From: Didymella arachidicola
Taxonomy: Eukaryota; Ascomycota; Dothideomycetes; Pleosporales; Didymellaceae
NCBI GenBank assembly: GCA_016630955.3
Contig: CM049994.1
Location: forward strand, 310,001 to 374,000
Length of the DNA stretch: 64,000 nucleotides
Direction: 5' to 3'
Under the pieces are notes generated by a model, which did no database searches, had not been told where the DNA came from, and saw only the letters and a list, made by a program, of their open reading frames with translations. How positions within the stretch are numbered: position 1 is the first letter of the stretch; each line of letters starts with the position of its first letter. The translations under genes and the position numbers were made by a program. Below, in pieces: positions 11,648-22,234 of the stretch.

Positions 11648-14600
11648 ATGGCGGGCACGAGACGGCAATCTCGGGCCCGTGATTCAACCAACACTCATCC
11701 ACACCAGCGCCCCACATCTCAAGCAGCATCAATCGTTCCAGAGACTGCGATTGCTGCGCAATCAAAGGTTGTGGAGATCGCTGAGAGTGCGGATGAGGCA
11801 TCGCCACGTCCTAAAAGTTCTCCACAACCTGAAACGCCAATCAATCGGTCAAGCATAGCATTCTGTAAGAAGTGCGACGGCAAGATCGGCGAGTTCTACA
11901 ACTCCTGGCACAAAGCCACAAGCAGCTATTACAGCCCCGCGTTGCTCGGGTCCTACAGAAGTCTGCTACTCACATCGGAGCAAAGGAAAGAGGCGTTAGA
12001 TTCGACAGAATTAGCAGGATGGTAAGTACATTTGCTCCCTCGCATATTAAGCACTATTGCGCTTTGTCACACGACTGCCTTTCCCAGTCAAGTACCCGAT
12101 AATGCATTAGCATTAATGAGCTTATCCTGGCACCAATCAAAAGTGATCTGGTACAATGTATTAAAATTCTCTTTTGGCGCGCTTGCGCTAGTCATTTCAG
12201 ATTATCTCCACCCTACATATTACTAGCATTGCTTTAAACCCCGGGGCCCGCACTTTTTGGCGTTGGTTTCGCACCTCGCTGACAGTCGATAGTATCATAG
12301 ACCTGACCTACTGTCCGAGTTGCAGTAATTATCTTGGCTTCGTGGTAGTCGACACACCTGCAAGCGGCGAAAGATTCCAGTGAGTCGCATTGTTCTTCCT
12401 TTGCCCTGAATCAAGGGTCCCATCTCCACCCTCGCCTGATCTGCACCGCATCTACATTGTAGACGCATTCAGCGACAACGATGCATTCGCACTTGGCACA
12501 CATCGAAGTTCAAGACTTCTTTCCTTCTGTTTTGTCATAGAACAACTACTGCTGGATACTTACTGATATGATGACAGTGGTCGCGAGTTCTTCAAGCTTC
12601 AACACATCGAATTGAGATGCGAGACGTCCTCGGGAAAGATCGTCACGGTAGAACCACAGGAGAATCTGGCACCTGATCTTGTCGCCCCAGCAGGTTCGGC
12701 CAGCTCATCCCCGGCTCCACACAGACCCGACACGGCTACTATGGAGCTCGATACTCCTCTCTCATCTTCGCATCCGCTCTGGGGCCAACCTACACTTAAA
12801 GACGCGGAGCATCAGCGTCTCCAATGGATGTCAAGCGATTCTATGAACCGGTCACCACCATCGAATGCGCCTCGACCTCAACCAACAGCAACAACAGCAC
12901 GTTCTCCAGCTACCCAGAACGCCGCAAATACTGCTCCTGTCTCCACGACTGCACGATCGCCAAAGTCTCCTCAATCTGCGCAGTGGCAGTCTGCAAACAT
13001 GAACGGGAGTTCTGCTCCTAAATCTTCGTCGTTGCCGACCGTCAATAGTCTCAAAAACGGGTACAGCTATCCTCGAGACCCGCATGATGTACACTTTGAT
13101 GCCATGGAGCGCCTGCAAACGCAAATTTCACAGAATACGAGTGCTTTGGCAGCACAAGCTCGCACTCAGATAGAGTCTGCTGACATCGTGCGGCAGATTG
13201 AGAGCAGTTTGCGACACGAGTTTCAGGGGCAATTGCAGAGGCAGGATCAGGAATTGAGGAAGATGAGCGATACTGTTACCCAACTGAGTCGTGATCTTCA
13301 AGAGTGTCACCAGAACATTATGGCTTTAGTGCAGGAAGTCCGCGTCACCAGAGCGGAGAGTGCGCGACGTCCCAGCGAAGCAGCACAGCCGGGCTATCAG
13401 GATGAGGCTCTTGAGCTCATGGCTCGACGACTTGGCGACGTCAGTCATAGGACGACTGATCTTGAGACCATCAGGGAGCATGTGGTAATACTCAGTGGCA
13501 AAGTGCAGAGACTTGAGTCTGAGGCGGCAGGCTCGCGCCAGCAACATCCGCCTCCGCACCAAATACACCCGACGCATCAGCCTGTGCACCAACCCGTACA
13601 CTCTGCGAATATCCCTCAGCCTGCTCCACCCCAACCTAGTCAGGCTCCACAGTTTCAGACACCCGCTCGGCCGATTTCGATACCGCAGCCTGTTCAACAC
13701 CATGAGCAGTCTGCTATGGTGGCGCCCCCAGAAAGCATACAGAGGCAGGAGCTCCCTCCGACTCAGAATGGATGGGCTACAGTCAACGCTGGCGTGAAGC
13801 GGGTTTTCGAAAATGGCACAGAGAGCCCACATTCGGGCGCAAGCCCAACGCCCGGCGAGTCCAAACGTCCAAAACTCACCAGCGAGGGGTCTCACGACGG
13901 TGTTACTATGTCTCAGCATCCACCTGAACCGTCACGTATTCTGTCCTCGCAAGCTCCGCCCGTCGTCGCCTCGCAGTCGTTGCCACAAGCAGGGCCGCAC
14001 CCAGGTCCTGCAATAGGGCCACACCAAATCCCTCATCCCGGGCCACATTCGGCGCTCGCACCTTCGCAACCATATTCGTACGGTACACAAAGTGAACAGA
14101 ACTCGCATGCTGACTCTCAACACATGGGTGAAGGGCGTCCAGCCCGTGGTCGAGGCTCACGAGGTGGACGAGGACCAGGTAGCAGGGGTGGCCGAGTGCG
14201 TAAAAGCATGCAGGGACAACAGCATCCTGTAGGAACACCAGAGTGGGAACGCGGATGGTCGGCCGTACCGGAATCACATGGTAGCCCGATCGGTTTCGAA
14301 GATCACCTTACGCATCCTGCCCGAAGCGTCGTGCGGCGTGGTGGTGGTGGCGGTGGTGGAGCGCGCGGTGGCGCAATGATGGTCGAGCGCTCAGGCGAGT
14401 GGACACCGGAGATTGGACCACGCAGCGTATTTCACGATCGCGACTCCCCCATCGAGGTGAAGAAGACCAGGTCGAAGCCAATCAGGAACGAGGAGGGGAT
14501 TTTAGTCCGCAAAGATGGCCGACCAGACAGACGCTCACAGTCTTCTGCAGCGAATCTGAGAAAGGTGCACGCACGCAAAGAGGAGCAGCAAAGGGAAGCA

Positions 14601-15140
14601 GAAGCAGGATCCACGCCGACGGGTCTCCACGCCTCGATGTCTGCAGGACCGGACACGCCGAGCCCTTCGACTCGCGGCCACTCAGAGCCCGATGTCACTG
14701 ATAGCGTGCGCAAGAAGCACAACGCAATCCTTGGTCGCATCTTTCCCGACGGCCTGGATGATTCTCGAAAGCAGCACGACTACGCCCATCAAGTCTTCAA
14801 TGAAGACCGCGATCATACGGCTCATCAACGTGGGCAAGTGTCGCGAACTGCGAAGGCGACCTCGCAGATCAAGAAGGAGCATTCTGAGCGTACCGAATTT
14901 GCGGAGACACAAGCCGCGACGGACGACGATGTTGAGATGGATGATGCAGGGTCCTCGATCCGCCGTGCAAATCAGGGCAGCCAGACACCATCTGCCAACG
15001 CGAACGATACACAGTGTCCAAGCGAAGGACGGACCGCCGTCGAAAAGGAAAATGCGAGGCAAGACAGAGTTCAAGTCCCGGAAACTCAAATTACAGATAA
15101 CTCAACCACTCCTGCAGCTGAGTCAGGGGAGGCTGCGTAG
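11648..15140 (+). CDS. Mis18/yippee-type zinc-binding domain protein with coiled coil and RGG region
   Basis: Probable Mis18-like centromere-assembly protein or a related yippee-fold protein; Mis18 helps load CENP-A chromatin. Three exons inferred: 11648-12021, 12293-12379 and 12578-15140, giving 1007 residues. Two zinc-knuckle pairs frame the domain: C73-x2-C76 (FCKKCDGKIG) and C132-x2-C135 (TYCPSCSNYLGF), followed by GREFFKLQHIEL, the pattern of the Mis18/yippee fold. Residues about 290-420 form a likely coiled coil rich in Q, E, L and R. After that come a Q/P/H-rich stretch, an RGG box (GRGSRGGRGPGSRGG) and a Gly run, all low complexity. The introns are long for this window (271 and 198 bases). 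The first acceptor (GATAG/TATC) was chosen because it alone restores the zinc-knuckle frame, so that boundary is the weakest part. The zinc fold is seen; the centromere role is inferred. Confidence 0.7.
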
Positions 15141-15319
15141 AATAATTAGCCCATCAGGATATGAGCAATCTTGAATCCATGTATTATTGCTCTTGATTTA
15201 GCGCTCGTTGCTAACCGATGGGATACAACGTTAGTGACGGTCGAGATCCTTCCAACGTTATGTACCCACATAGATTCAACTGGATGTCCCAAGCAATCCT
15301 CAATCCTCATTGCCACACG

Positions 15320-15870
15320 CTACGGCCTAGCAGCCTCTTGCAAATGCGCTGACTCTCCAATGAAGGGATAGTTCGCATACCCATCAAACTTGGCAACATT
15401 CAGCTCCTCCACCTTCACCCCTTTGATCATCCGCACCTGGTCTCGTCAATAGCAGCTCGACTATCCGTGATCGACGCCCGTCGGCCAGGGCAACTCACAT
15501 TGACACCCAGCAAATCCGGCACCCCATCCCCCAACATCCACAGTCTGGGATCATGCCACAGGCTACTCCCACACTCCCCACAAAATCTATGCAAAAGCTG
15601 TTTCTTCCCAAACTGGTAGCTCTTCAATGCGTCCTCGCCCTTGTGGATGACGACATCCTGGCGTCGCGGGTACAGAAAGAGATACCCGTTCTTCGTGCAG
15701 ATGGTGCAATTGCAGCTCCCGACTTTCTGCGTCAAAAGGGGCGGTGAGAAAGTCACCGTGTACTGAACAGTGCCACAGTGGCAGCTGGCGGGGTGGACGG
15801 AGGTTGACGTTAAGTCGAAAGTGGGGAGTGAGGCGAGGAAAGCGCGTTGGGTGTCGTCGAGTTCAGCCAT
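15320..15870 (-). CDS. GFA/CENP-V-fold zinc protein (glutathione-dependent formaldehyde-activating enzyme-like)
   Basis: Small zinc protein of the GFA (DUF636) family, related to glutathione-dependent formaldehyde-activating enzyme. Exons 15499-15870 and 15320-15436 with a 62-base intron give 162 residues, a normal length. Zinc-binding cysteines are intact: C30 and C32 (SCHCG), C53, C55 and C58 (SCNCTIC), and C97 and C100 (FCGECGS). The C-terminal exon adds a short KFDGYANYP segment common in fungal members. The start at 15870 (MAELDDTQ) was preferred over an in-frame ATG at 16140 because the upstream extension has no family resemblance. True substrate is unknown; many fungal GFA proteins do not act on formaldehyde. 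Confidence 0.87.
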
Positions 15871-16204
15871 GGCGAGGTCATGGTCGATCACAGGTCCTAT
15901 CGAACAGCATTCCTCTCGCAGCTTATATGCTGCTACTGTTCGCGGAATGAAGCTTGGATGCTCAGCAGAGCGTGGAGCCGCTCCGGCTGACATAGGGCAC
16001 TTGAGATCAGCATCATAGTAACGAATGGGGCTGATGGAAACGCGAGCTTGGTAAATGCAGGGATTTGGTCTCATCGGTGGAACGTTGATTACTATTTTGG
16101 GTTGTGGTAACGTTATTGTAAAGCTAGGCTGGGAAGGCATAGAGAGTGTCCTTTAAAAGATTACAGAGAGGGAAGTTACAACATGATGAAGACGACGCGA
16201 CACT

Positions 16205-17104
16205 TCAGCAAACAACGCCGACAAAACCAGCGTCCTGGATGCGAATAGCTTCCTCCAGATTGGCCACCTTCTTGTACATCTTCGGGTGGATCGTTTTGCA
16301 TTGGTGCACGGTGGCACCTACCAACAAGATTGGATCACCGGTCAAGATCGTGTAGTAGATCAGCATGCCAGCGGCCTTCCTCGACTCCGCGACGATCAGC
16401 TTGGCTCCGTGGGGCTGGAGACGCTTCTGAGTTACGATCAGATATCGCACATCGTGCTTGGTGTCTTCAGGCACTACTTCCTTATCGAGGGCTCGCGAGA
16501 GGTTCACTGCAGGTATGTCGACCCGGTCTGGCTCATAGGGAACGAATCCATCGTTGCGCTGGCGAGCGCGCTCTACAGTAGGCAGATCACTGCCTACATC
16601 AAGATTACTTGGTACGACGAACTCGTCTTCAATACCAGCAGCAAGGAGCCAAGACCACTTCTTGACGTCTTTGTCACCAAAAGGGTAGGTGGTGAGGTAG
16701 ACGTTGCGAAGGGCAGGAACCGGGAGCTCGACGATGCCATCGTCTTTGCCAACCCTCTCGAGCAATTGAGTCGAAGAGCTGATAATAGAGGGGACAGGTA
16801 GCGGTGGAGGATAGTATCGGTTTGGCGATGGTGTGTAGCGACGGTGGACTCGAGGCAGTACTCGTTCCGAGCGGCGGGGACGACGGTAGTCTTCGTCGAT
16901 GGACTCAATGCTGTCCTTGCGCAAAATGGCAGGCTTTGTTTCACAAGTGCACTCCCCTTTGGGACTGTCTTCGGGGTTGGTGTTGATGCTGCCATCGCGC
17001 GAGGGTGCGTTCCCCTTCTCTGCACTATTCGCTTGCTCCATGTTGGTCTGAGATGAAGTATTGGAATCGAGAACAGTCCACTCGTCTTCGGTATGGGAGC
17101 TCAT
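16205..17104 (-). CDS. Conserved-looking hypothetical protein, 299 residues
   Basis: Single-exon frame with codon use like its neighbours; not recognised. The N-terminal 100 residues are polar and disordered-looking, with acidic and basic patches (RRPRRSERVLPRVHRR) and proline runs (YYPPPLPVP). From about residue 110 to 299 the sequence becomes globular, alternating hydrophobic and charged segments (ELPVPALRNVYLTTYPFG, AGMLIYYTILTGDPILLVG). No signal peptide is seen, and the one hydrophobic stretch near residue 250 is too short for a sure membrane helix. It is tail-to-head with the GFA gene on the same strand. A cytosolic or nuclear protein is the safest guess. Confidence 0.6.
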   Translation of the reverse strand: MSSHTEDEWTVLDSNTSSQTNMEQANSAEKGNAPSRDGSINTNPEDSPKGECTCETKPAILRKDSIESIDEDYRRPRRSERVLPRVHRRYTPSPNRYYPPPLPVPSIISSSTQLLERVGKDDGIVELPVPALRNVYLTTYPFGDKDVKKWSWLLAAGIEDEFVVPSNLDVGSDLPTVERARQRNDGFVPYEPDRVDIPAVNLSRALDKEVVPEDTKHDVRYLIVTQKRLQPHGAKLIVAESRKAAGMLIYYTILTGDPILLVGATVHQCKTIHPKMYKKVANLEEAIRIQDAGFVGVVC

Positions 17105-17724
17105 ATAAGATCAAGTGACGACTACAACGTTGCGAGTAGGGAGGAATGACGGAAGAGAAATTGAGACGAGCGAAGATGATGGGCGGTACCAAAGCAGCCT
17201 TTATGCCTTGCCGTTCATATTGACCGGTTTTCAGCAACTAGGCACAAGGCTACAAGGGCTAATTTCACCATTGCTGTTGCACATGATTAGGTGGGAAGTG
17301 GTTCAGCTGGGCGAAGCAAATGCGGACGGTTCGCCCACAACCATGCAGCTGGGGCGGCCTCATTGTTGCCTGGGATGACAGTGAGCGCATGCATCGTGCA
17401 GTCGCGAATCAGTAGCGTAAGCACAGCAGAACATTCCGCGACCTATAATGCCTGGACCGAGATTGGCTATCAAGTTGCTGTATGTCAGGGCGAGGACTGT
17501 CTTCCATGGTCCTCCTGCATGAATGGCCCGTAAGGTGCCACTGCATTGCCCCCAATACAGGCTGGCGTTGACGGCCCACCATAATGAGGCAAACTCTTGC
17601 TCAACCCACAGATAAGGATGCGAAGCAGTGATGACTCTGCAAACGGTTGGTTAAGCTAGGGGGTACGATAATGACGGGCCTTGGCACTAAACAAAAAGCA
17701 ACCAAAAATCTACACCTGGATCCC
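17105..17724. other. Intergenic region upstream of the 299-residue protein
   Basis: About 600 bases with no supported gene. The left end is the promoter of the minus-strand gene. The remainder is unremarkable until the minisatellite at 17725. Confidence 0.4.
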
Positions 17725-17772
17725 GCCTAAAGACCCGCCTGAAGACCCGCCTGAAGACCCGCCTGAAGACTC
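17725..17772 (+). repeat. Four-copy 12-bp minisatellite
   Basis: Four tandem copies of a 12-base unit close to GCCTGAAGACCC: 17725-17736 (one A for G), 17737-17748, 17749-17760 and 17761-17772 (last C to T change). In the plus frame it would encode Pro-Pro-Glu-Asp repeats, but no convincing gene surrounds it. It lies 34 bases from a tRNA-like element. Confidence 0.75.
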
Positions 17773-17805
17773 ACCTGGCGCAAAAGGATGGGGACGCAAA
17801 AATGT

Positions 17806-17943
17806 GGACGCTGTGGGAATTGAACCCACGACCTTTCACAATGTGCAATCAGATGATGCGAAGCGAAAATCATACCCCCTGGTTGGTTGTTAGAACTGCT
17901 TGGTGCCAGAATGATGTGGTTGAACCTACTAGACCAAGCGCCC
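17806..17943 (-). tRNA. tRNA-like element with anticodon-loop insertion and D-arm insertion (possible pseudogene)
   Basis: Read on the minus strand, the ends pair as a 7-bp acceptor stem (GGGCGCT with AGCGTCC, one G-U). A full T arm (GTGGG-TTCAATT-CCCAC) and variable AGGTC follow the expected order. A GGTCTAGT D-arm start and GGTATGATTTTCGCTT resemble fungal tRNA-Pro. Two departures are seen. The anticodon loop is 23 bases, consistent with a 7-base loop plus a 16-base intron, and reads TTCGCA, i.e. a CGC anticodon (Ala) if the intron is at the canonical place, which conflicts with the Pro-like body. About 50 extra bases (roughly 17879-17927) split the D arm; they contain an inverted copy of GCTTGGT (as ACCAAGC). 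D-arm introns are not known in fungal nuclear tRNAs, so a pseudogene is likely. Confidence 0.45.
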
Positions 17944-19101
17944 GATATACGAGACGGGAAATAGGAAAAATTACACGTAGATATTGGAAATTAAAACATA
18001 GGCAAGGCGTTGTACAAGGCGGCGCTCCGCCCCTCAATGTGGGGTCACGGAGTGTGTCGCGACAACTGCTTCGAGTACTATGCCGCAACCAGAGCTTGAC
18101 GTTTGAGTCCAGATCCACAGATCATGGATGAGTCTTGCGAGTCGGACGGGTTGATTGTCAGCGTAGACTGAAGACCTCCCAAAGTACACCGCAGCTGTAT
18201 AATTTATGCAGCAAAATCGTCAGAATACTCCAGGGCCTTTGCTGCTTACGCCTCAAGTACGTGCGTGTTATTATCTCTCGAAGTCGGCAGCAGCCATCAC
18301 AGACTCCAGTCTCTATGCGAGACTGAGGAACTGCCTCCGAATTTGGACTTGCAGTCACACAATTTTCGCCTTGAGCCTTCATTGAGTACTTTCCCGTATA
18401 GTCCTGTTTGTCTGTGTTCAAGAAGCTCTGTTCAGTGTTGAGGCTTACAACGTTTTAGGCCCCACTGCTTTGTCACAGGTGCGCAGGACGAAAGTCAGGA
18501 AGCTGGTCTGATTGATATTTTCTCGCGCATGATAGTATTGTTATGAGATAGAATACTAAATAATGAATCTTTCTTCATGGTTTAAATGCATGTTAGAGTG
18601 TGGCGCTGGTAGTGATTATTTCTTTTGAACGTATTGGTGGTGCTCCAGAATTAACACATTACACCAATATATCATTACGCCACTGCAGCTTCCACACATC
18701 GGTAGGTGTACTTCCATACCATTCCTGATCCAAGTCTAATGAAGCAAGGACTATGAGAGCCATTCGTTCTCTGATATATCAGCACAGTGATGACGGTCGA
18801 CAGGTTATCCCTCAAAGTAACATGCCGTAACATTTGATTCTTTCTCTGATAAGATTGAGCCCAGCCTTATTCTGAGAGTTCGCTGACTGATCACTGATGC
18901 TGCCGTGATACTGTTCCAGCCCCAACAAATTTAATTTACTTGATGACAGAAGAATGTGTGAGCGGCATGCGGCCTTGGACCATGACACTCTTGTGCACAG
19001 GATCGCTGAATTACTCTCAACACGATGACTTAAGTCATCGCATGGGATATCGTGTGTTGCTCTATTCGCTCACGACCAGTGTCTCAATACCACCACGGTC
19101 T
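17944..19101. other. Intergenic region, AT-richer, no gene seen
   Basis: About 1.15 kb between the tRNA-like element and the NAPE-PLD-like gene. It contains stop-rich AT-leaning sequence around 18500-18950 and a short GC-rich dyad near 18019-18032 (GGCGGCGCTCCGCC). No coding or element call is supported. Confidence 0.45.
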
Positions 19102-20298
19102 CTACACCACCACGGTCTCTCCAATGTCACACAGTCCCACCTCCTTGCCCCACTCGTACCCTTCAGCTTCCGCGCCTTTCTTCCACCGCTCAGGCGGTTC
19201 GAGAACCGGCTCATATGCTGCCGAGTATGCGCCTCGCAGTGTCCCATAGTGCATGCCTATGCTCTTCTTGCTCCTTACATCCTTGTGTATCGACAGCGAA
19301 TCCTCAGGGCTCGAATGCTGTCCCGACAGGACTGAGCGCGGCTTGAAGCACCCAATCGGCAAGAGCGCGAGATCGAACGGTCCGTACAGTTCACCGACCT
19401 CCTTGAACGCCGGGCACGGCGGGTGCGGCGCATCGTGGTGCGAGAACTGAGTGTCAGATGTGACGTGACAGTACCCAGTGTCGCCAGCAAAGAAAAGCTT
19501 CTTGCCACTCTCCTGCGGCTCGCGGACGATCCATGAGCACCACAGTGTGCCGTCGAAGTTCCACGGCGTGCGGCCGGAGCGGTGCTGGGCAGGGGTACAG
19601 ATAAGGTCCACGGACCCCGCGGTCTCGGTCTGCAATGCAATGCCGTTCCACCAGTCCAGCTCGGTCACCTGCTCAGCCTTGATGCCTGCCCCAAGGCCAG
19701 TCAAGACAGCCTTGACGCCTAAGCCACAGAGGAAGCGCAGCTCGCCGCTCTGTTTTGCATTCAGCTTTTTGAGCGTATCGGAGTCGAGGTGATCATAGTG
19801 GTCGTGGCTGATTATAACGGCATCGATGTCGGGGAGGTCGTCGGTGGAACATGGTGGTGGAGTGAATCTTACAGGACCGACCATGCCTGCACCTGGTCAG
19901 TGGACCTTCTTGACTGCCATGGCATTCGTCTCACCATATGGTCCTACTCTGTTGCTCCATACAGGGTCAATCAAGATGCGTGCTCCTCTTTCAGCTCCCT
20001 CTTGCCTGCTCGTCTCAACCAGAAAGCTAGCATGGCCAATCCACGTAACCTTCAGTCCATCTTGCTGTGCGCCAAAGTCTGGCTTCCTCACTTTCACAAG
20101 CCCAACGCGATCAGCCGGAACCGGTACAAAGTTCTTCGGCGTACTGAATCGCGTACGCAAAGCGCCTACAAAGCCTGAGCTATTGTATGACGGCCATGGA
20201 TTCTTGAACCCTGTTGGCGGGCTGCCAATATGGTGTGCGGTAGTGAACTTCTCTGGCTGTAGCGGCTGCAATGCGCTCACAACGGATTTCGGTGGCAT
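19102..20298 (-). CDS. NAPE-PLD-like metallo-beta-lactamase-fold hydrolase
   Basis: Metallo-beta-lactamase-fold phosphodiesterase of the N-acyl-phosphatidylethanolamine phospholipase D group (yeast relative Fmp30). Exons 19935-20298 and 19102-19886, with a 48-base intron, give 382 residues. The zinc motif is intact: SHDHYDHLD (H149, H151, D153, H154). Family landmarks around it are VTWIGHASFLVE, ILIDPVWSNR, the RFTPPPC block, PAQHRSGRTPWN and FFAGDTGYC. The last exon ends in a valine-rich tail. No clear signal peptide is seen; fungal members are predicted to be mitochondrial or membrane associated, which I cannot confirm. It is divergent from the RNase T2 gene, with about 780 bases between starts. 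Confidence 0.9.
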
Positions 20299-21080
20299 GA
20301 CGACTCTACCTTGTGTCCAACGCCTAAAAAATGACGGGCTTCTGCGAACGCGGTTCGAGCGGGCATTTTGAGGTTGGTAGTGGTGATGTTATGGATGATG
20401 AGGTCGGAGATAGCGGTAGTGCCGCGGACGTTGAATCTGACCGCCGGCCCGTTCACGTCAGGTTACACAGACCTGGGATATCTGGAGGCGTTTGCGGCCT
20501 TGTTAAAATGTGACGATGCTTTTGCTAGACGCGTCTTTCAATGACAACGTGTTGGTGTGCACAGCGGCACAGCTCACTTGGCAACTGTCGTGGCTTCCTC
20601 ATCCTACGTCATATTTAAGGCGCCAATTTCCGCTGTTCACCTATCGCCCCTCCCACGTTCACTCATCCTTCGACAGGCAATCCTCGAAGCAGACACTGGC
20701 CCGCGATGAAGCCATCAAATTGAGTTGTGGCTGAGAGTCACCCTCAAGCCGTCGTCAAAAACATGCATCCTCGGAGACGGCAACTGGTCTGTACAAGCAT
20801 CAAGGCACCGCTTGGTAGTCTTATCTCGCCCGCATCCAATCAACGTCGCACGTGAGATTGATCATGGACCCTAGCTTTGCTGCAGGTACTCCGGGCGGCG
20901 AAGAGCGACGACGGCTCCAGAGCTTCACCAGGTTCTTTTGCACTCACCTGCCGTATCTGGAAAGGAGCTTCCGTCCTCATGTAGGCTGTGGAAGAATTTA
21001 AGGGCTTCCAGTACCCAGGTTTGCGGATAGGCTTCCATAAATTCCTCAAGTGATTGTGTCTTCCCTCGGTCAATTTCAAG
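20299..21080. promoter_or_regulatory. Divergent intergenic region between NAPE-PLD-like and RNase T2 genes
   Basis: 782 bases holding both promoters. No gene is supported. A TTTAAGG element near 20998 and a TATTTAAGG element near 20609 are possible weak TATA-like sites. Confidence 0.4.
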
Positions 21081-22111
21081 ATGCGCAACACTTTCACCGC
21101 AGTCGGAGCAGCTTTGCTGGTCAGCACGGCCAGTGCTCAGCTTTACCCTGGCTTGAGCAAGCTGAACCACACCTGCCAGCTCCAGAAGCCTCTGCTGTCA
21201 TGTCCCTCCCAGAACGCCTCTGATGTCGACTCCTGCTGTGTTGAGACTTTTGGTGGATTGGTACTCTCAACCCAGTTCTGGGACACATACACCGGTCTTG
21301 AATCCCAAGGCCAGGTCTTGCCCAAGGACACCTGGTCCCTCCACGGCTTGTATGTGACTCGCAATCGCATTCTCTGCGTGATACTGACCAACCCAGATGG
21401 CCCGACTTCTGCAACGGGTCCTACACGCAATACTGCGACTTGACGCGTCAATACGACCCCATCCCGTCGCCCAACACCACCAACGGCCTTAAGAACGGGA
21501 CCGTGGTCCCTCCTTACACTGGCCCCAACATCGGCACTTTCCTGGAGCCGTTCGGCCGCTACGACCTCCTCAAGTACATGAACACGTACTGGATCGCGCA
21601 GAACCAAGACAACCCGGGCTTCTGGGGCCACGAGTTCAGTAAGCACGCAACCTGCTTCAGCACCTTCAACACGCCGTGCTACGGGCCCTTGTACCGCGAG
21701 CACGAAGAAGTAGTCGACTTCTTCGAGACAGCGATAAAGTACTACCAGCGCTTCCCCACGCACAAGTGGCTCAAGGCGAAAAAGATCGTCCCGAGCAACA
21801 CCACAACATACTCGTACACCGACTTCAAGGACACGCTGAGCAAGAAGCACGGCGGTATTCCGTTCATCGGGTGCTCCGGGCCCCGCTTCAACGCCACCGC
21901 AGCGGGCAAGAACACCACCGACAACGGGTACACGGTGCTGAGCGAGGTGTGGTACTACGAGTATGTCTACGGCCGGCCGCAGGAGGGCAATACGATGCCT
22001 GTGGATGCGAGCGCGACGTACCAGACCAATTGCGCGAAGACCAAGGGCGCTATTCATTATTACCAGCGCACCAATGGCTCGGAGAAGGTGCCTGCTGTGC
22101 CGTTTAAGTAG
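21081..22111 (+). CDS. Secreted ribonuclease T2
   Basis: Secreted or vacuolar endoribonuclease that cleaves single-stranded RNA through 2',3'-cyclic intermediates. Exons 21081-21349 and 21397-22111 give 327 residues. The start at 21081 opens a signal peptide (MRNTFTAVGAALLVSTASAQ); an upstream in-frame ATG at 21054 would blunt it. Active site CAS I is rebuilt across the intron as HGLWPDFC (H88). CAS II reads HEFSKHATC (E169, H173), with A where many members have G. Paired cysteines include CCVETFGG and the C-rich N-terminal region typical of fungal T2 enzymes, and several N-glycosylation sequons (NTT, NGT, NHT) are present. No C-terminal anchor. Confidence 0.94.
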
Positions 22112-22234
22112 GTAGATAGCGTTCGACTCGGAATACAGATAATGTTCCCTTGATATAGTTTCACATACGACCAGAGGACATTGAAAACGAGAAGACCCGG
22201 AGGTTCTGCTTATATTCAAAGGTGACCTAGCCTC

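Noticed and set aside
15871..16140. N-terminal extension of the GFA-fold protein from an upstream ATG
   Set aside because: The added 75 residues have no family resemblance; the ATG at 15870 gives the usual length.
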